NCBI RefSeq assembly: GCF_025642115.1 | Contig: NZ_CP106753.1 | Location: forward strand, 3,597,501-3,661,500 | Length of the DNA stretch: 64,000 nt | Reading direction: 5' to 3' | Origin: Chitiniphilus purpureus | GTDB lineage: Bacteria > Pseudomonadota > Gammaproteobacteria > Burkholderiales > Chitinibacteraceae | Shown here: positions 9,494-17,062 of the stretch, piece by piece | How the letters are laid out: every line of letters starts with the position of its first letter | Numbering within the stretch: position 1 is the first letter of the stretch | Made by a program: the position numbers and the translations under genes | The notes under the pieces: generated by a model | Databases searched by the model: none | What the model was told of the DNA's origin: nothing | What the model saw: the letters and a program-made list of their open reading frames with translations, nothing else

Positions 9494-9509
9494 TTTGTCA
9501 TAGGACAAA
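9494..9509. promoter_or_regulatory. Inverted repeat TTTGTC-N4-GACAAA between mocR and MFS genes
   Basis: Two perfect 6-base arms are separated by ATAG in the 35-base gap between the divergent MocR and MFS genes. The right half covers the AGGA that would serve as the MFS ribosome binding site, so any promoter must overlap it. It is a candidate operator; binding by the MocR protein is inferred from position only. Confidence 0.45.
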
Positions 9510-9515
9510 ATTTTC

Positions 9516-10694
9516 ATGCAGCCAAGTCTGGCCAGACAAAACGCGATCCTGCTGGGACTATGCCAGTTCTGCTACATGGCGGCCACGGCGACCGGCATCT
9601 CATTCAGCGGTCTCGTCGGAATGCGCCTTGCAAGCGATGCAGCCTGGGCCACGCTGCCCTACCTGCTGATCACCGCCTGCACCGCGCTGTTGACGCTGGC
9701 GATGGGCCCGCTGATCAGCCGTACCGGCTATCGCGCCACCTTCGTGCTGGGCGTGCTGGCGGGTGCGGTGGGCGGGCTGGTCAGCGTGCTGGCGCTATGG
9801 TGGTCATCATTCGCGCTGTTCTGCCTGGGTGCGCCGCTGCAGGGGTTCTACCAGGCCACCGCGCTCTATTACCGCTATGCGGCGGCCGAAGGCGCGGCAG
9901 GCCAGGACAAGGGTACGGCGATGGCCTGGGTGCTCAGCGGGGGCATCCTGGCCGCACTGGTGGGGCCATGGCTTGCCGGCAGCACGCTGGATGCACTGCC
10001 GCAGGTGCGCTACGGCGGCAGCTTCATCGGCGTGGCCGTCGTGGCGTCGCTGTCGCTGTTGCCGCTGGCACTGGCGCGCCTGCCGCGGCCGGCGGCCCCG
10101 ACAGCCGATCCGCAGGCGGCAGCGGGTGTCCGGCCGAAGCTGACGCCACAGGCCTGGGGCGGCCTGTTCGCCTGCGCGGGCGGGTACGCGCTGATGATGT
10201 TCATGATGGTGGCGAGCCCGCTGGCGATCGCCGCCTGCGGCTTCACGCCGGTGCACGCGGCCAGCGTGATCCAGTGGCATATGTTGGGCATGTTCGCGCC
10301 CTCACTGGTCACCGGGCGCCTGATCGGCCGGTGGGGCGCCGTGCCGGTGGCGCTGGCCGGCAGTGCGCTCTATCTGGCGGCGGCGGCACTGGCGCTCGCC
10401 GGGCTGACGCTCAACCACTTCCACATCTCGCTGCTGCTGGTGGGCCTGGGCTGGAACCTGCTCTACATGAGCGGCAGCACGCTGATCGCGCAAAGCCCGG
10501 CGCCGCTGCGGCAGCGGTTGCTGCCGCTCAACGAGTTCCTGACCTTCGGCGCGGTGGCAGTGGCGGCCGGCGTGGCAGGCTGGTTGCATCAGACGCTGGG
10601 CTGGCAGGCGGTGGCGCTGTCCACGTTGGGATTGACACTGGGCTTGACGCTGGCCGCCTGGCTGTTGTGGCGCCGGGCCGTCGTTCAGTCCTGA
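9516..10694 (+). CDS. MFS transporter
   Basis: This 392-residue inner-membrane protein has about 12 hydrophobic helices in two halves joined by a polar loop around residues 190-210. The inter-helix G-P-L-I-S-R-T-G-Y-R motif near residue 68 is the MFS loop 2-3 signature, and L-I-G-R-W-G near 270 is its echo in the second half. Substrate is unknown. Divergent pairing with a MocR-type regulator suggests a solute related to amino acids, polyamines or B6 vitamers, as for other MocR neighbours, but that is inference. Its last 10 bases overlap the 3' end of the convergent PilZ gene. Confidence 0.85.
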   Translation: MQPSLARQNAILLGLCQFCYMAATATGISFSGLVGMRLASDAAWATLPYLLITACTALLTLAMGPLISRTGYRATFVLGVLAGAVGGLVSVLALWWSSFALFCLGAPLQGFYQATALYYRYAAAEGAAGQDKGTAMAWVLSGGILAALVGPWLAGSTLDALPQVRYGGSFIGVAVVASLSLLPLALARLPRPAAPTADPQAAAGVRPKLTPQAWGGLFACAGGYALMMFMMVASPLAIAACGFTPVHAASVIQWHMLGMFAPSLVTGRLIGRWGAVPVALAGSALYLAAAALALAGLTLNHFHISLLLVGLGWNLLYMSGSTLIAQSPAPLRQRLLPLNEFLTFGAVAVAAGVAGWLHQTLGWQAVALSTLGLTLGLTLAAWLLWRRAVVQS

Positions 10695-11149
10695 CGGACC
10701 GGCTGCGGTGCCGGATTGCGGTAGGACAGGTGGTAGCTCAGCGCCTCCCGGCCGTCGCCCTTGAAATCGACGAACTGCACGCCGGTGCGGAAGGCGCCGA
10801 ATTCGCTGGACAGCACCGTGTAGACCACCCGGCTCTTGACCTCGATCACCTTGGGCGGCTGGCCCACGTTGAGCGGTGGAATGGACAGCAGCACGGTCAC
10901 CCGGTCCGACACCGGCAGGCTGAAATCCGAATGCAGGCTGAAGCCACCCTTGGACACATCGAACGCCCGTCCGCGGAACGACAGGCGCTGCTCGCGTTCC
11001 TCGTAGACGATGGCCACCCGCCAGTTGACGAGGTAGCGCAGCTCCACCCGCTTGTCCGCCCATTCCGGGTCAGCGCCGGGCGCCAGCAGCAATGGGGAAG
11101 CGGACAGGCTGTCGTGCATGGGGTCGATCCGGTCGGGTGGCTGTTCCAT
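10685..11149 (-). CDS. PilZ-domain protein
   Basis: The 154-residue cytoplasmic protein shows a PilZ beta-barrel pattern: a basic segment near residues 33-37 (K-R-V-E-L-R), then D-V-S-K-G-G near residue 65, matching the D/N-x-S-x-x-G half of the cyclic-di-GMP site, and F-x-x-G-V-Q-F-V-D near 121. PilZ domains bind cyclic-di-GMP to control motility, polysaccharide or secretion. The first motif is not a clean R-x-x-x-R, so nucleotide binding should be tested rather than assumed. It stands alone and converges on the MFS gene with a 10-base overlap. Confidence 0.75.
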   Translation of the reverse strand: MEQPPDRIDPMHDSLSASPLLLAPGADPEWADKRVELRYLVNWRVAIVYEEREQRLSFRGRAFDVSKGGFSLHSDFSLPVSDRVTVLLSIPPLNVGQPPKVIEVKSRVVYTVLSSEFGAFRTGVQFVDFKGDGREALSYHLSYRNPAPQPVRQD

Positions 11150-11393
11150 TATGGGCCCGTCCTTGCAGGAAGTGGCAGCGCGCCCGGCAGCGCGGCTCCC
11201 GTCGGCGCATCATCCCGGCACATGCATCGCAGTCATGCCGCCGATGACGGCCATGCATGGCCAGGACGCGCTATAAAGCGGCATCAGACCCGTGCCATCC
11301 TGCGCCATGCGCCAGGACCTGTCCACGCTCCCCGCGCCCGGCGGGCCGGCGCGGCCGCCCGGGCCCGCCCCCGTCAACCGAGGAGTCTCGACC

Positions 11394-12278
11394 ATGCGCA
11401 GCCTGCTGCTCTGCCTGTGCAGCGCCCTTGCCCTGCCTGCCCAGGCGCAAGCGCTGTTCTTCGACGATTTCAGCCATGCCGATGCCAAGGCGCTGTCCAG
11501 CGCCGGCTGGACCATCCGCACCCAGACCGGCTGGCCCGGCGTGGCGGGTGCGCGCTGGTGGCACGAAGGGGTGCAACTGGTGGCCGATCCGGCCGGCGGC
11601 GGCAACCGGCTGCTGCGGCTGCGCGCCGCCAGCGACGGCACGCCGGCGGGCACGCGGCAGACGCAGCTGTGCCATGCACGCAAATACCTGGAAGGCACCT
11701 ACGCCGCGCGGGTGCGGTTCAGCGATGCACCGGTGACGGGCCCGGACGGTGACGCGATCGTGCAGACCTTCTACCTGATCAGTCCGCTCAAGGCGCCCAA
11801 GCACCCGGATTACAGCGAGGCCGATTTCGAATACCTGCCCAACGGCGGCTGGGGCGCCTCCGGCCCGGCACTGTATGCCACCACCTGGGAAACCTTCATC
11901 CCGGCACCGAATTTCTGGAAGGACAACCAGTACGACCGGCTCGCGGGCACGCAACAGGGCTGGCACACGCTGGTGCTGCAGATCGCCAAGGGCAAGGTGG
12001 ACTACTTCCTGGACGGCAAGCCCTACGCACGGCACGGCGGCGACTACTATCCCGAAGTCCCGATGTCGATCAACTTCAACCTGTGGTTCAGCGAGTTGAC
12101 CGCGTCGGGCAAGGGCGCGCGCGAGTACCACGAAGACGTGGACTGGGTGCTGCATGTCAAGGACGCGATCCTGAGCCCCGCCGAAGTCAGTGCGCAGGTG
12201 GCGGCACTGCGAGCCAAGGGCGTCGGTCGGGAAGACAGCGTTCCCGGCCGCAACCTGCCCTCGCCGTGCGATCTGTAG
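11394..12278 (+). CDS. Secreted GH16-like glycoside hydrolase
   Basis: The 294-residue precursor starts with a Sec signal (L-L-L-C-L-C-S-A-L-A-L-P-A-Q-A-Q-A) cleaved near residue 19. The mature part is a single concanavalin-like beta-sandwich. Near residue 142 it carries S-E-A-D-F-E-Y, matching the E-x-D-x-E catalytic motif of family GH16 (licheninase, laminarinase, agarase group), with the first Glu as nucleophile and the last as acid/base. W-H-T-L-V-L-Q and G-K-V-D-Y-F-L-D-G fit the later strands. ATG 11394 is preceded by AGGAG at 9 bases. The polysaccharide target cannot be read from sequence. No carbohydrate-binding module is attached. Confidence 0.7.
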   Translation: MRSLLLCLCSALALPAQAQALFFDDFSHADAKALSSAGWTIRTQTGWPGVAGARWWHEGVQLVADPAGGGNRLLRLRAASDGTPAGTRQTQLCHARKYLEGTYAARVRFSDAPVTGPDGDAIVQTFYLISPLKAPKHPDYSEADFEYLPNGGWGASGPALYATTWETFIPAPNFWKDNQYDRLAGTQQGWHTLVLQIAKGKVDYFLDGKPYARHGGDYYPEVPMSINFNLWFSELTASGKGAREYHEDVDWVLHVKDAILSPAEVSAQVAALRAKGVGREDSVPGRNLPSPCDL

Positions 12279-12622
12279 CGGCGCCCGCCCTTGCCTGCCC
12301 CTGGCCGCACCCGGCGGGACAACGCCGGGTGGCCATGAGTGCCCAGCGCCATGCACCGTGCCTTGCACGGCATCACAGCCGGTGAAGGCATCCGTTTCGC
12401 CAGGGGAATCGGGCGTCACCGGTCAACAACGGTGCATCATGCTGCCGGCAGCCGCGCCGTTCCTTGGGGGATCGGCAACGGGGACTTCATGGCCCTGCTC
12501 GGCAACGACATGCATGTCTTCAAGATCAGCCCCGGTGCACTGGGCCGGATGGCATGGCAATACCATGTCCATGCGCATCACCCGGTGCAGCGCGCGGCAC
12601 AAGCCAGGGCGCAGCGATAGGG
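12279..12622. other. Non-coding stretch after the GH16-like gene
   Basis: No convincing gene is seen. A hairpin with arms ACCCGGCG/CGCCGGGT at 12309-12330 lies 31 bases after the GH16-like stop and could end its transcript, but there is no T-run. The rest is ordinary high-GC sequence. Confidence 0.5.
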
Positions 12623-12745
12623 TTACCTGCAATCGGCCGACGCATGCGGGCAGGTCATATGCTGTTCCGAGACCTGGTGCCCGGGCGATGCGGCGGCGAA
12701 TCCGGCGACCCCGACCAGAACGGAAAAGACGATAGCCTTGAACAT
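12623..12745 (-). CDS. Small secreted peptide of the copper locus (40 residues)
   Basis: An ATG at 12745, with TAGGAG about 9 bases before it, opens a 40-codon frame. It encodes a signal-like N-terminus (M-F-K-A-I-V-F-S-V-L-V-G-V-A-G-F-A-A-A) followed by about 20 residues rich in metal ligands: H23, H29, M30, C32, H34 and C39. Its own promoter (TATATT at 12806-12811, minus strand) has the same upstream repeats as the copper operon at 15088-15143, so it is probably induced with it. It starts 111 bases past the stop of the sensor kinase gene on the same strand. The sequence resembles no family I can name. A role as a periplasmic metal-binding peptide is inference. Confidence 0.6.
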   Translation of the reverse strand: MFKAIVFSVLVGVAGFAAASPGHQVSEQHMTCPHASADCR

Positions 12746-12805
12746 GTTGTTGCTCCTAAGGGTTTTTGAGGAACCTTCGCAGTACGGCATCGCGAATGCA
12801 CGGCC

Positions 12806-12860
12806 AATATAAGCGTGCGCCGGATACCGACCGATTACCCGCTGATTACATCCGCGTCAC
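12806..12860 (-). promoter_or_regulatory. CopR/CusR-type promoter of the 40-residue peptide gene
   Basis: Read on the minus strand this holds GTGACG-N5-GTAAT (12860-12845), a second GTAATC (12838-12833) at 11-base period, 21 bases, then a -10 TATATT (12811-12806). The copper operon promoter has the same elements in the same order with a 22-base gap. The distal half overlaps the stop codon of the sensor kinase gene. Confidence 0.6.
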
Positions 12861-14263
12861 CTTGGGATGAGGGCAGCGGCCCCCTGGGAAGCACCGGGAA
12901 AACGCAGGCTGAAGGTGGTGGATTCATCGTCGCTGGCCACGGTCAGCATGCCGCCATGCAGTTGCATGATCGAGGCGGCGATCGCCAGCCCGAGTCCGGT
13001 GCCGCCGTCGTCGCGGCTGCGGGCCGGATTGACCCGGTAGAAGCGCTCGGCCAGGTGCGGCAGATGCGCTTCCGGGATGCGGTGGCCGCGGTTGGACACC
13101 ATGATCGCCGTGCCCCCTTCCCCACACGCCAGGATCACCTGCACCGTGCTGTCCGGATGGCCGTGGCGGATGGCGTTGGACAGCAGATTGGTCAGCGCCC
13201 GCTGCAACATGCCCTTGTCGGCCTCCACCGAGCCCTCGCCGCTCAGCGCCAGCGTGATGCCCTTGGCCTCGGCCAGCGCGTCGAAGAAATCGAACAGCCC
13301 TTCCACCAGCGGCCTGAGCGCGATCGGTTCGATGCGCAGTGCCTGCTGCGGCTGCTCGGCGCTGGCCAGGAACAACAGATCGGTGATCAGCCGGTTCAGG
13401 CGCTGCATCTCCTCCTCGGCCGAGGCGAGCACGGTCTGGTAGGTGGCAACGTCCCGCGGCTTGCCGAGGCAGACCTGTACCTCGCCCATCAGATTGGTCA
13501 GCGGTGTGCGCATCTCGTGTGCAAGGTCGGCGGAGAACTGCGACAGCCGCGACACGCTTTTCTCCAGGCGTTCGAGCATGTTGTTGAACGAATGCGCCAG
13601 ATCGCGCAGCTCGGCCGGCACATCCTCGGCCGACAGCCGCGAATGCAGCGACTGCGCGGTGATGCCGCCCACCAGCGTATTGAAGCGGCGCAACGGCCGC
13701 AGCGCGCGCCGCGCCACCACCCACGAGCCCAGCGCGATGAACACGATGACGAAGGGCAGCATCAACGCCAGCGACTTGCGGAAGGCCGCCAGCAGGCCGC
13801 CGTCGCCCCCGCGCTCGATGAAGCCGAGCAGCCAGCGCTCCTGGCCGCCGGCGAGCCGGCTGCGCCAGACCAGCACGCTCAAGGCATTGCCCGGGTCGAG
13901 CTCGCCCACCCCGGGCTGCAGCGGCTGGCGCAGCACCCGCGCGGCGGCGCGTGCCGCGAATGGGCCGGAACGCCCGGTCACCTTCGTGCCGTCGACGATG
14001 GCCCAATGCAGATAAGGGTGCCCCACCAGCAGCAGCGCCAGCTCCGCGTCGAGCGAGATACCGGGGCGCGGTTGCTCGATGGCGGACTGCACCAGCGCCA
14101 TCTTGCCGCTCAGCTCGGTCTCGGCCCGCCGCTCCAACGCCAGTTGCAGCAGACGATCCATGCCGACCCCGGCGATCAGCACCAGCAGGGCGCTGAACAG
14201 GCTCACCAGCCCGCCGACGCGCAGCGCCAGCGAGCGCCGGCGGCTCCGGGGCGGGCCCATCAT
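12857..14263 (-). CDS. copS: Heavy-metal sensor histidine kinase (CusS/CopS type)
   Basis: From ATG 14263 the protein has 468 residues. A membrane helix lies at about 12-37, followed by a periplasmic sensing domain of about 120 residues, a second helix near 170-190 and a HAMP region. The catalytic core has the phospho-accepting H in F-S-A-D-L-A-H-E-M-R-T-P-L-T, N-L-L-S-N-A-I-R-H, and G-G-T-G-L-G-L-A-I-A. A TTG at 14335 is in frame upstream, but it leads only into a short basic stretch with no good ribosome site, while AGGGG precedes 14263. It follows its regulator on the same strand. Location in a copper operon supports sensing of periplasmic Cu(I) or Ag(I). Confidence 0.88.
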   Translation of the reverse strand: MMGPPRSRRRSLALRVGGLVSLFSALLVLIAGVGMDRLLQLALERRAETELSGKMALVQSAIEQPRPGISLDAELALLLVGHPYLHWAIVDGTKVTGRSGPFAARAAARVLRQPLQPGVGELDPGNALSVLVWRSRLAGGQERWLLGFIERGGDGGLLAAFRKSLALMLPFVIVFIALGSWVVARRALRPLRRFNTLVGGITAQSLHSRLSAEDVPAELRDLAHSFNNMLERLEKSVSRLSQFSADLAHEMRTPLTNLMGEVQVCLGKPRDVATYQTVLASAEEEMQRLNRLITDLLFLASAEQPQQALRIEPIALRPLVEGLFDFFDALAEAKGITLALSGEGSVEADKGMLQRALTNLLSNAIRHGHPDSTVQVILACGEGGTAIMVSNRGHRIPEAHLPHLAERFYRVNPARSRDDGGTGLGLAIAASIMQLHGGMLTVASDDESTTFSLRFPGASQGAAALIPR

Positions 14264-14348
14264 GCGCGCCGGCCCCTGCCGCTGCGGCGCCGATCCGCAC
14301 CGCGGCCCGCATCGGGATGCGGCATCACCAGGCAAGCAGGTGGCATGG

Positions 14349-15029
14349 TCATTCGTCCTCGCGCACTTCGAACATATAGCCGGCGCCGCGCACGGTATGG
14401 ATCAACTTGTGCGGATAGTCGTCGTCCACCTTGGCGCGCAGCCGACGGATCGCCACGTCGACGATGTTGGTATCGGTATCGAAGTTCACATCCCACACGT
14501 GGGATGCGATCAGCGTACGCGTCAGCACTTCGCCGCTGCGCCGCATCAAGAGATGCAGCAGCGCGAACTCGCGGGCGGTCAGCTCGATCCTGTGTCCATC
14601 CCGGTAGGCCCGATGCTTGACCGGGTCCAGTTCCAGTCCACCCAGGCTCAGCACCTCGGCCGGGTTGACCTTGTTGTTGCGCTTGAGCAGCAGCTTGATC
14701 CGCGCCAGCAGCTCGGCGAATGCGAACGGCTTGATCAGATAGTCGTCCGCCCCCGACTCCAGCCCGCGCACGCGGTCATCGACCCGGCTGCGGGCAGTCA
14801 GCATCAGTACCGGGGTCTGCTTGCGTCGGCGCACGCCTTCGAGCACGCCCCAGCCATCGAGCAGCGGCAGCATCACATCGAGGATGATCAGATCGAAGTC
14901 CTCTTCCAGCGCCTTGTGCAACCCGTCGACCCCGTCGCAGGCGATGTCGACGGCATAGCCGCTTTCGCTCAGGCCCTGCTTCAGATAGCCCGCGGTCTTG
15001 GCCTCGTCCTCGACGATCAGAATGCGCAT
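14349..15029 (-). CDS. copR: OmpR-family response regulator (CusR/CopR type)
   Basis: The 226-residue regulator has a receiver domain with V-E-D-E near residue 7, the phospho-accepting D in L-I-I-L-D-V-M-L-P near 51 and the K in L-I-K-P-F-A near 101. A winged-helix domain follows, with the typical L-T-A-R-E-F-A-L-L near 150 and [13 protein letters not shown]. It is closest in pattern to CusR, IrlR and CopR. It lies 257 bases from the divergent copper operon, and a matching box sits in that gap. It precedes its partner kinase on the minus strand and probably activates the operon and the 40-residue peptide. Confidence 0.92.
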   Translation of the reverse strand: MRILIVEDEAKTAGYLKQGLSESGYAVDIACDGVDGLHKALEEDFDLIILDVMLPLLDGWGVLEGVRRRKQTPVLMLTARSRVDDRVRGLESGADDYLIKPFAFAELLARIKLLLKRNNKVNPAEVLSLGGLELDPVKHRAYRDGHRIELTAREFALLHLLMRRSGEVLTRTLIASHVWDVNFDTDTNIVDVAIRRLRAKVDDDYPHKLIHTVRGAGYMFEVREDE

Positions 15030-15087
15030 AGCGGCTCCCCATCCGGTTACCGGCATTCTAAATATGCAGACGGGCCGGCGCGCCAGC

Positions 15088-15143
15088 ATGACAATTTTGT
15101 AATGAACGGGTAATCGGGTCGGCCAGCGGTGGCTACCTATACT
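15088..15143 (+). promoter_or_regulatory. CopR/CusR box and promoter of the copper operon
   Basis: ATGACA-N5-GTAAT at 15088-15103 matches the Pseudomonas CopR site (CTGACA-N5-GTAAT as I recall it), and is also a near-perfect E. coli CusR palindrome (TGACAA-N2-TTGTCA; here TTGTAA). A second GTAATC follows at 15110-15115, and a -10 TATACT at 15138-15143. There is no good -35 hexamer, which fits an activator-dependent promoter. Confidence 0.75.
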
Positions 15144-15286
15144 GCGCAGGTCCAAACGACCCTCGGCCGCGCGGGCGCCCGGCGCCGCCCCCAGCAGTTG
15201 CAACGACACGAGTCAGGCCGGCTGGAACGCCGGCAACGGCGCGCCCGCCGCACCGCGGCACGAATCCCTACCGAAGCAGGCTGCAC

Positions 15287-15601
15287 ATGACATTGCCCCC
15301 GATCACCCGAATCCTGCTGCTGCCGGTGCTGACACTCGCCACCGCCGCCACGTTCGCTGCCACGCCCCCCGGGGAGCCGGAGCAGACGCTGCCGTACCAG
15401 TCGGTGTTCGACAGCTACCGCGTCTTCCACGATCAGGCGATCGCCGATTGGCGGCTCGCCAACCGTACCGTTGGTGAGATCGGCGGCTGGCGCGCCTATG
15501 CCAGGGAAGCCCAGGGCGCGGCACGCACCGATGCCGACCAGCCAGGGGCAGTCGATGCGCAGGCAGATGACCGGCCGCATCAGCACGGGGGCACGCAATG
15601 A
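15287..15601 (+). CDS. Small periplasmic protein of the copper operon
   Basis: The 104-residue precursor has a signal peptide (I-T-R-I-L-L-L-P-V-L-T-L-A-T-A-A-T-F-A-A) cleaved near residue 25. The mature part contains L-P-Y-Q-S-V-F-D-S-Y-R-V-F and D-W-R-L-A-N-R-T-V-G-E-I-G-G-W-R-A-Y-A-R-E-A, then an acidic His-containing tail. Proteins with this Y-x-S-x-F-x-x-Y plus G-G-W-R-x-Y-x-x-E-A pattern often accompany TolC-like and multicopper-oxidase genes in metal operons, but I know no tested function. It is first in the operon and its stop overlaps the TolC-like start by 4 bases. Confidence 0.75.
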   Translation: MTLPPITRILLLPVLTLATAATFAATPPGEPEQTLPYQSVFDSYRVFHDQAIADWRLANRTVGEIGGWRAYAREAQGAARTDADQPGAVDAQADDRPHQHGGTQ

Positions 15602-17031
15602 ACCTGTTCCGTGCAGCGCACCTGCGCGGCAGGCGCCTGGCCATCGGTGCCGGGGCTCTGCTGCTTGCCGGCTGTGCCAGTGTCGATTTCGAGGAATCGG
15701 TACGGCAGACCAACCAGGATGCCGCCGGCTTCACCCAAGGCCGACTGGCGCTGGCGGGCACGCCGGCACAGCGCGAGGTGATGGCACGCGAGGCCGATGC
15801 ACTGCTGGCACAACCGCTGGGGCAGGATGAAGCGGTCCGGCTGGCGCTGCTCAACAGCCCGGCATTGCAGGCACTGCTTGCCAACAACTGGTCCGAGGCC
15901 GCCACCGCCGCGCAAGGCGCGCGCATCGCCAACCCGGTGTTCACCTTTGAACGCATGCGCTCGCCCGACGAAGTCGAATTCGGCCGGATGCTCGCCTTCG
16001 GTCTGCTCGACCTGATCACCCTGCCGCACCGTTACGGTGTTGCCCGTCGCCAGATCGCCCAGGCCCAGCTGCGGCTGACCACCGAAGTGGTCGACCAGGT
16101 CACCCGGATACGCCAGACCTGGGTCAACGCGGTGGCCGCGCAGCAAAAGCAAAGCTACGCCGAACAGGTCTACGAGGCCGCCGATGCCGGCGCCGAATTG
16201 GCGCAGCGGCTGCAGGCGGTGGGCAATATCACGCGGCTGCAGCGCGCCCGCCATCAGGCGTTCTACGCCGATGCGGCAACCCAGCTTGCCGGTGCGCGGC
16301 ACGCGGCATTGGCGGCGCGCGAGGCCCTGGTGCGGCAGCTGGGGCTGACCGACGCGCAGGCGGCCCGGCTGCAGCTGCCCGGACAGCTGCCGCCATTGCC
16401 GGCAGCACCACGCACCGCCGGACAGGTGGCGCAGGCCACCACCGAACAGCGGCTGGACGTGCGCCAGGCCCGGCTCGGTTTTGACGCTGCGGCCAAGGCG
16501 CAGGGGCTGACGGCCGTCACCAGCCTGACCGACATCGAACTGGGCGTGCGCCGCGACCAGACCTTCGACAAGGCCGAAGGCCACACCGAACGGGCGCGCG
16601 GCTACGAGATCGAAGTGCGGCTGCCGCTGTTCGATTGGGGCGGCATGCAGCGCGACAGCATGAATGCGCGCACGCTGGCGGCAGCCAATGCACTGGAGGC
16701 CACCTTGCGGGCCGCCGGCTCGGAACTGCGGGAAAGCTATTCGGCCTACCGCACCGGCTACGACATCGCGCGGCACTATCGCGACGAGGTGCTGCCGCTC
16801 AGCAAGGCGATCTCCGAGGAGAACACGCTGCGCTACAACGGCATGCTGATCGGGGTGTTCGAGCTATTGGCCGACAGCCGCGAGCAGATCGGCGCAGTGG
16901 TCAACGCCATCAACGCCCAGCAGCAGTTCTGGCTGGCGGACGCGGCCCTGCAGGCCGCGGTGCTGGGCAAGCCCACCGCAGTGGCGGTCGGTCTTGCCGC
17001 CGCCCCCGGCGCCGCCGAAGCGGGCCATTGA
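15598..17031 (+). CDS. TolC-family outer-membrane lipoprotein (CusC/CzcC-like)
   Basis: The 477-residue protein has a lipoprotein signal ending L-L-L-A-G-C (Cys26). Two copies of the long helical hairpins typical of outer-membrane efflux channels follow, for example A-L-L-N-S-P-A-L-Q-A-L near residue 83 and the second-repeat stretch F-D-A-A-A-K-A-Q-G-L near 295. Such channels form trimers linking periplasmic pumps to the outside. No RND pump or membrane-fusion gene is in this operon, so the channel either pairs with a pump elsewhere or serves export of oxidised copper. It overlaps the preceding small protein and lies 31 bases before the multicopper oxidase. Confidence 0.88.
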   Translation: MNLFRAAHLRGRRLAIGAGALLLAGCASVDFEESVRQTNQDAAGFTQGRLALAGTPAQREVMAREADALLAQPLGQDEAVRLALLNSPALQALLANNWSEAATAAQGARIANPVFTFERMRSPDEVEFGRMLAFGLLDLITLPHRYGVARRQIAQAQLRLTTEVVDQVTRIRQTWVNAVAAQQKQSYAEQVYEAADAGAELAQRLQAVGNITRLQRARHQAFYADAATQLAGARHAALAAREALVRQLGLTDAQAARLQLPGQLPPLPAAPRTAGQVAQATTEQRLDVRQARLGFDAAAKAQGLTAVTSLTDIELGVRRDQTFDKAEGHTERARGYEIEVRLPLFDWGGMQRDSMNARTLAAANALEATLRAAGSELRESYSAYRTGYDIARHYRDEVLPLSKAISEENTLRYNGMLIGVFELLADSREQIGAVVNAINAQQQFWLADAALQAAVLGKPTAVAVGLAAAPGAAEAGH

Positions 17032-17062
17032 AGCGCGCCGCGCAGCAATCAAGGATGAACAC

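Noticed and set aside
9395-11752. Plus-strand open frame of about 785 codons spanning the MFS, PilZ and GH16-like genes
   Set aside because: It runs out of frame through three well-supported genes on both strands, so it is a long GC-rich shadow.
12815-14620. Plus-strand open frame of about 601 codons over copS and part of copR
   Set aside because: It covers two recognised minus-strand genes and has shadow-like composition.
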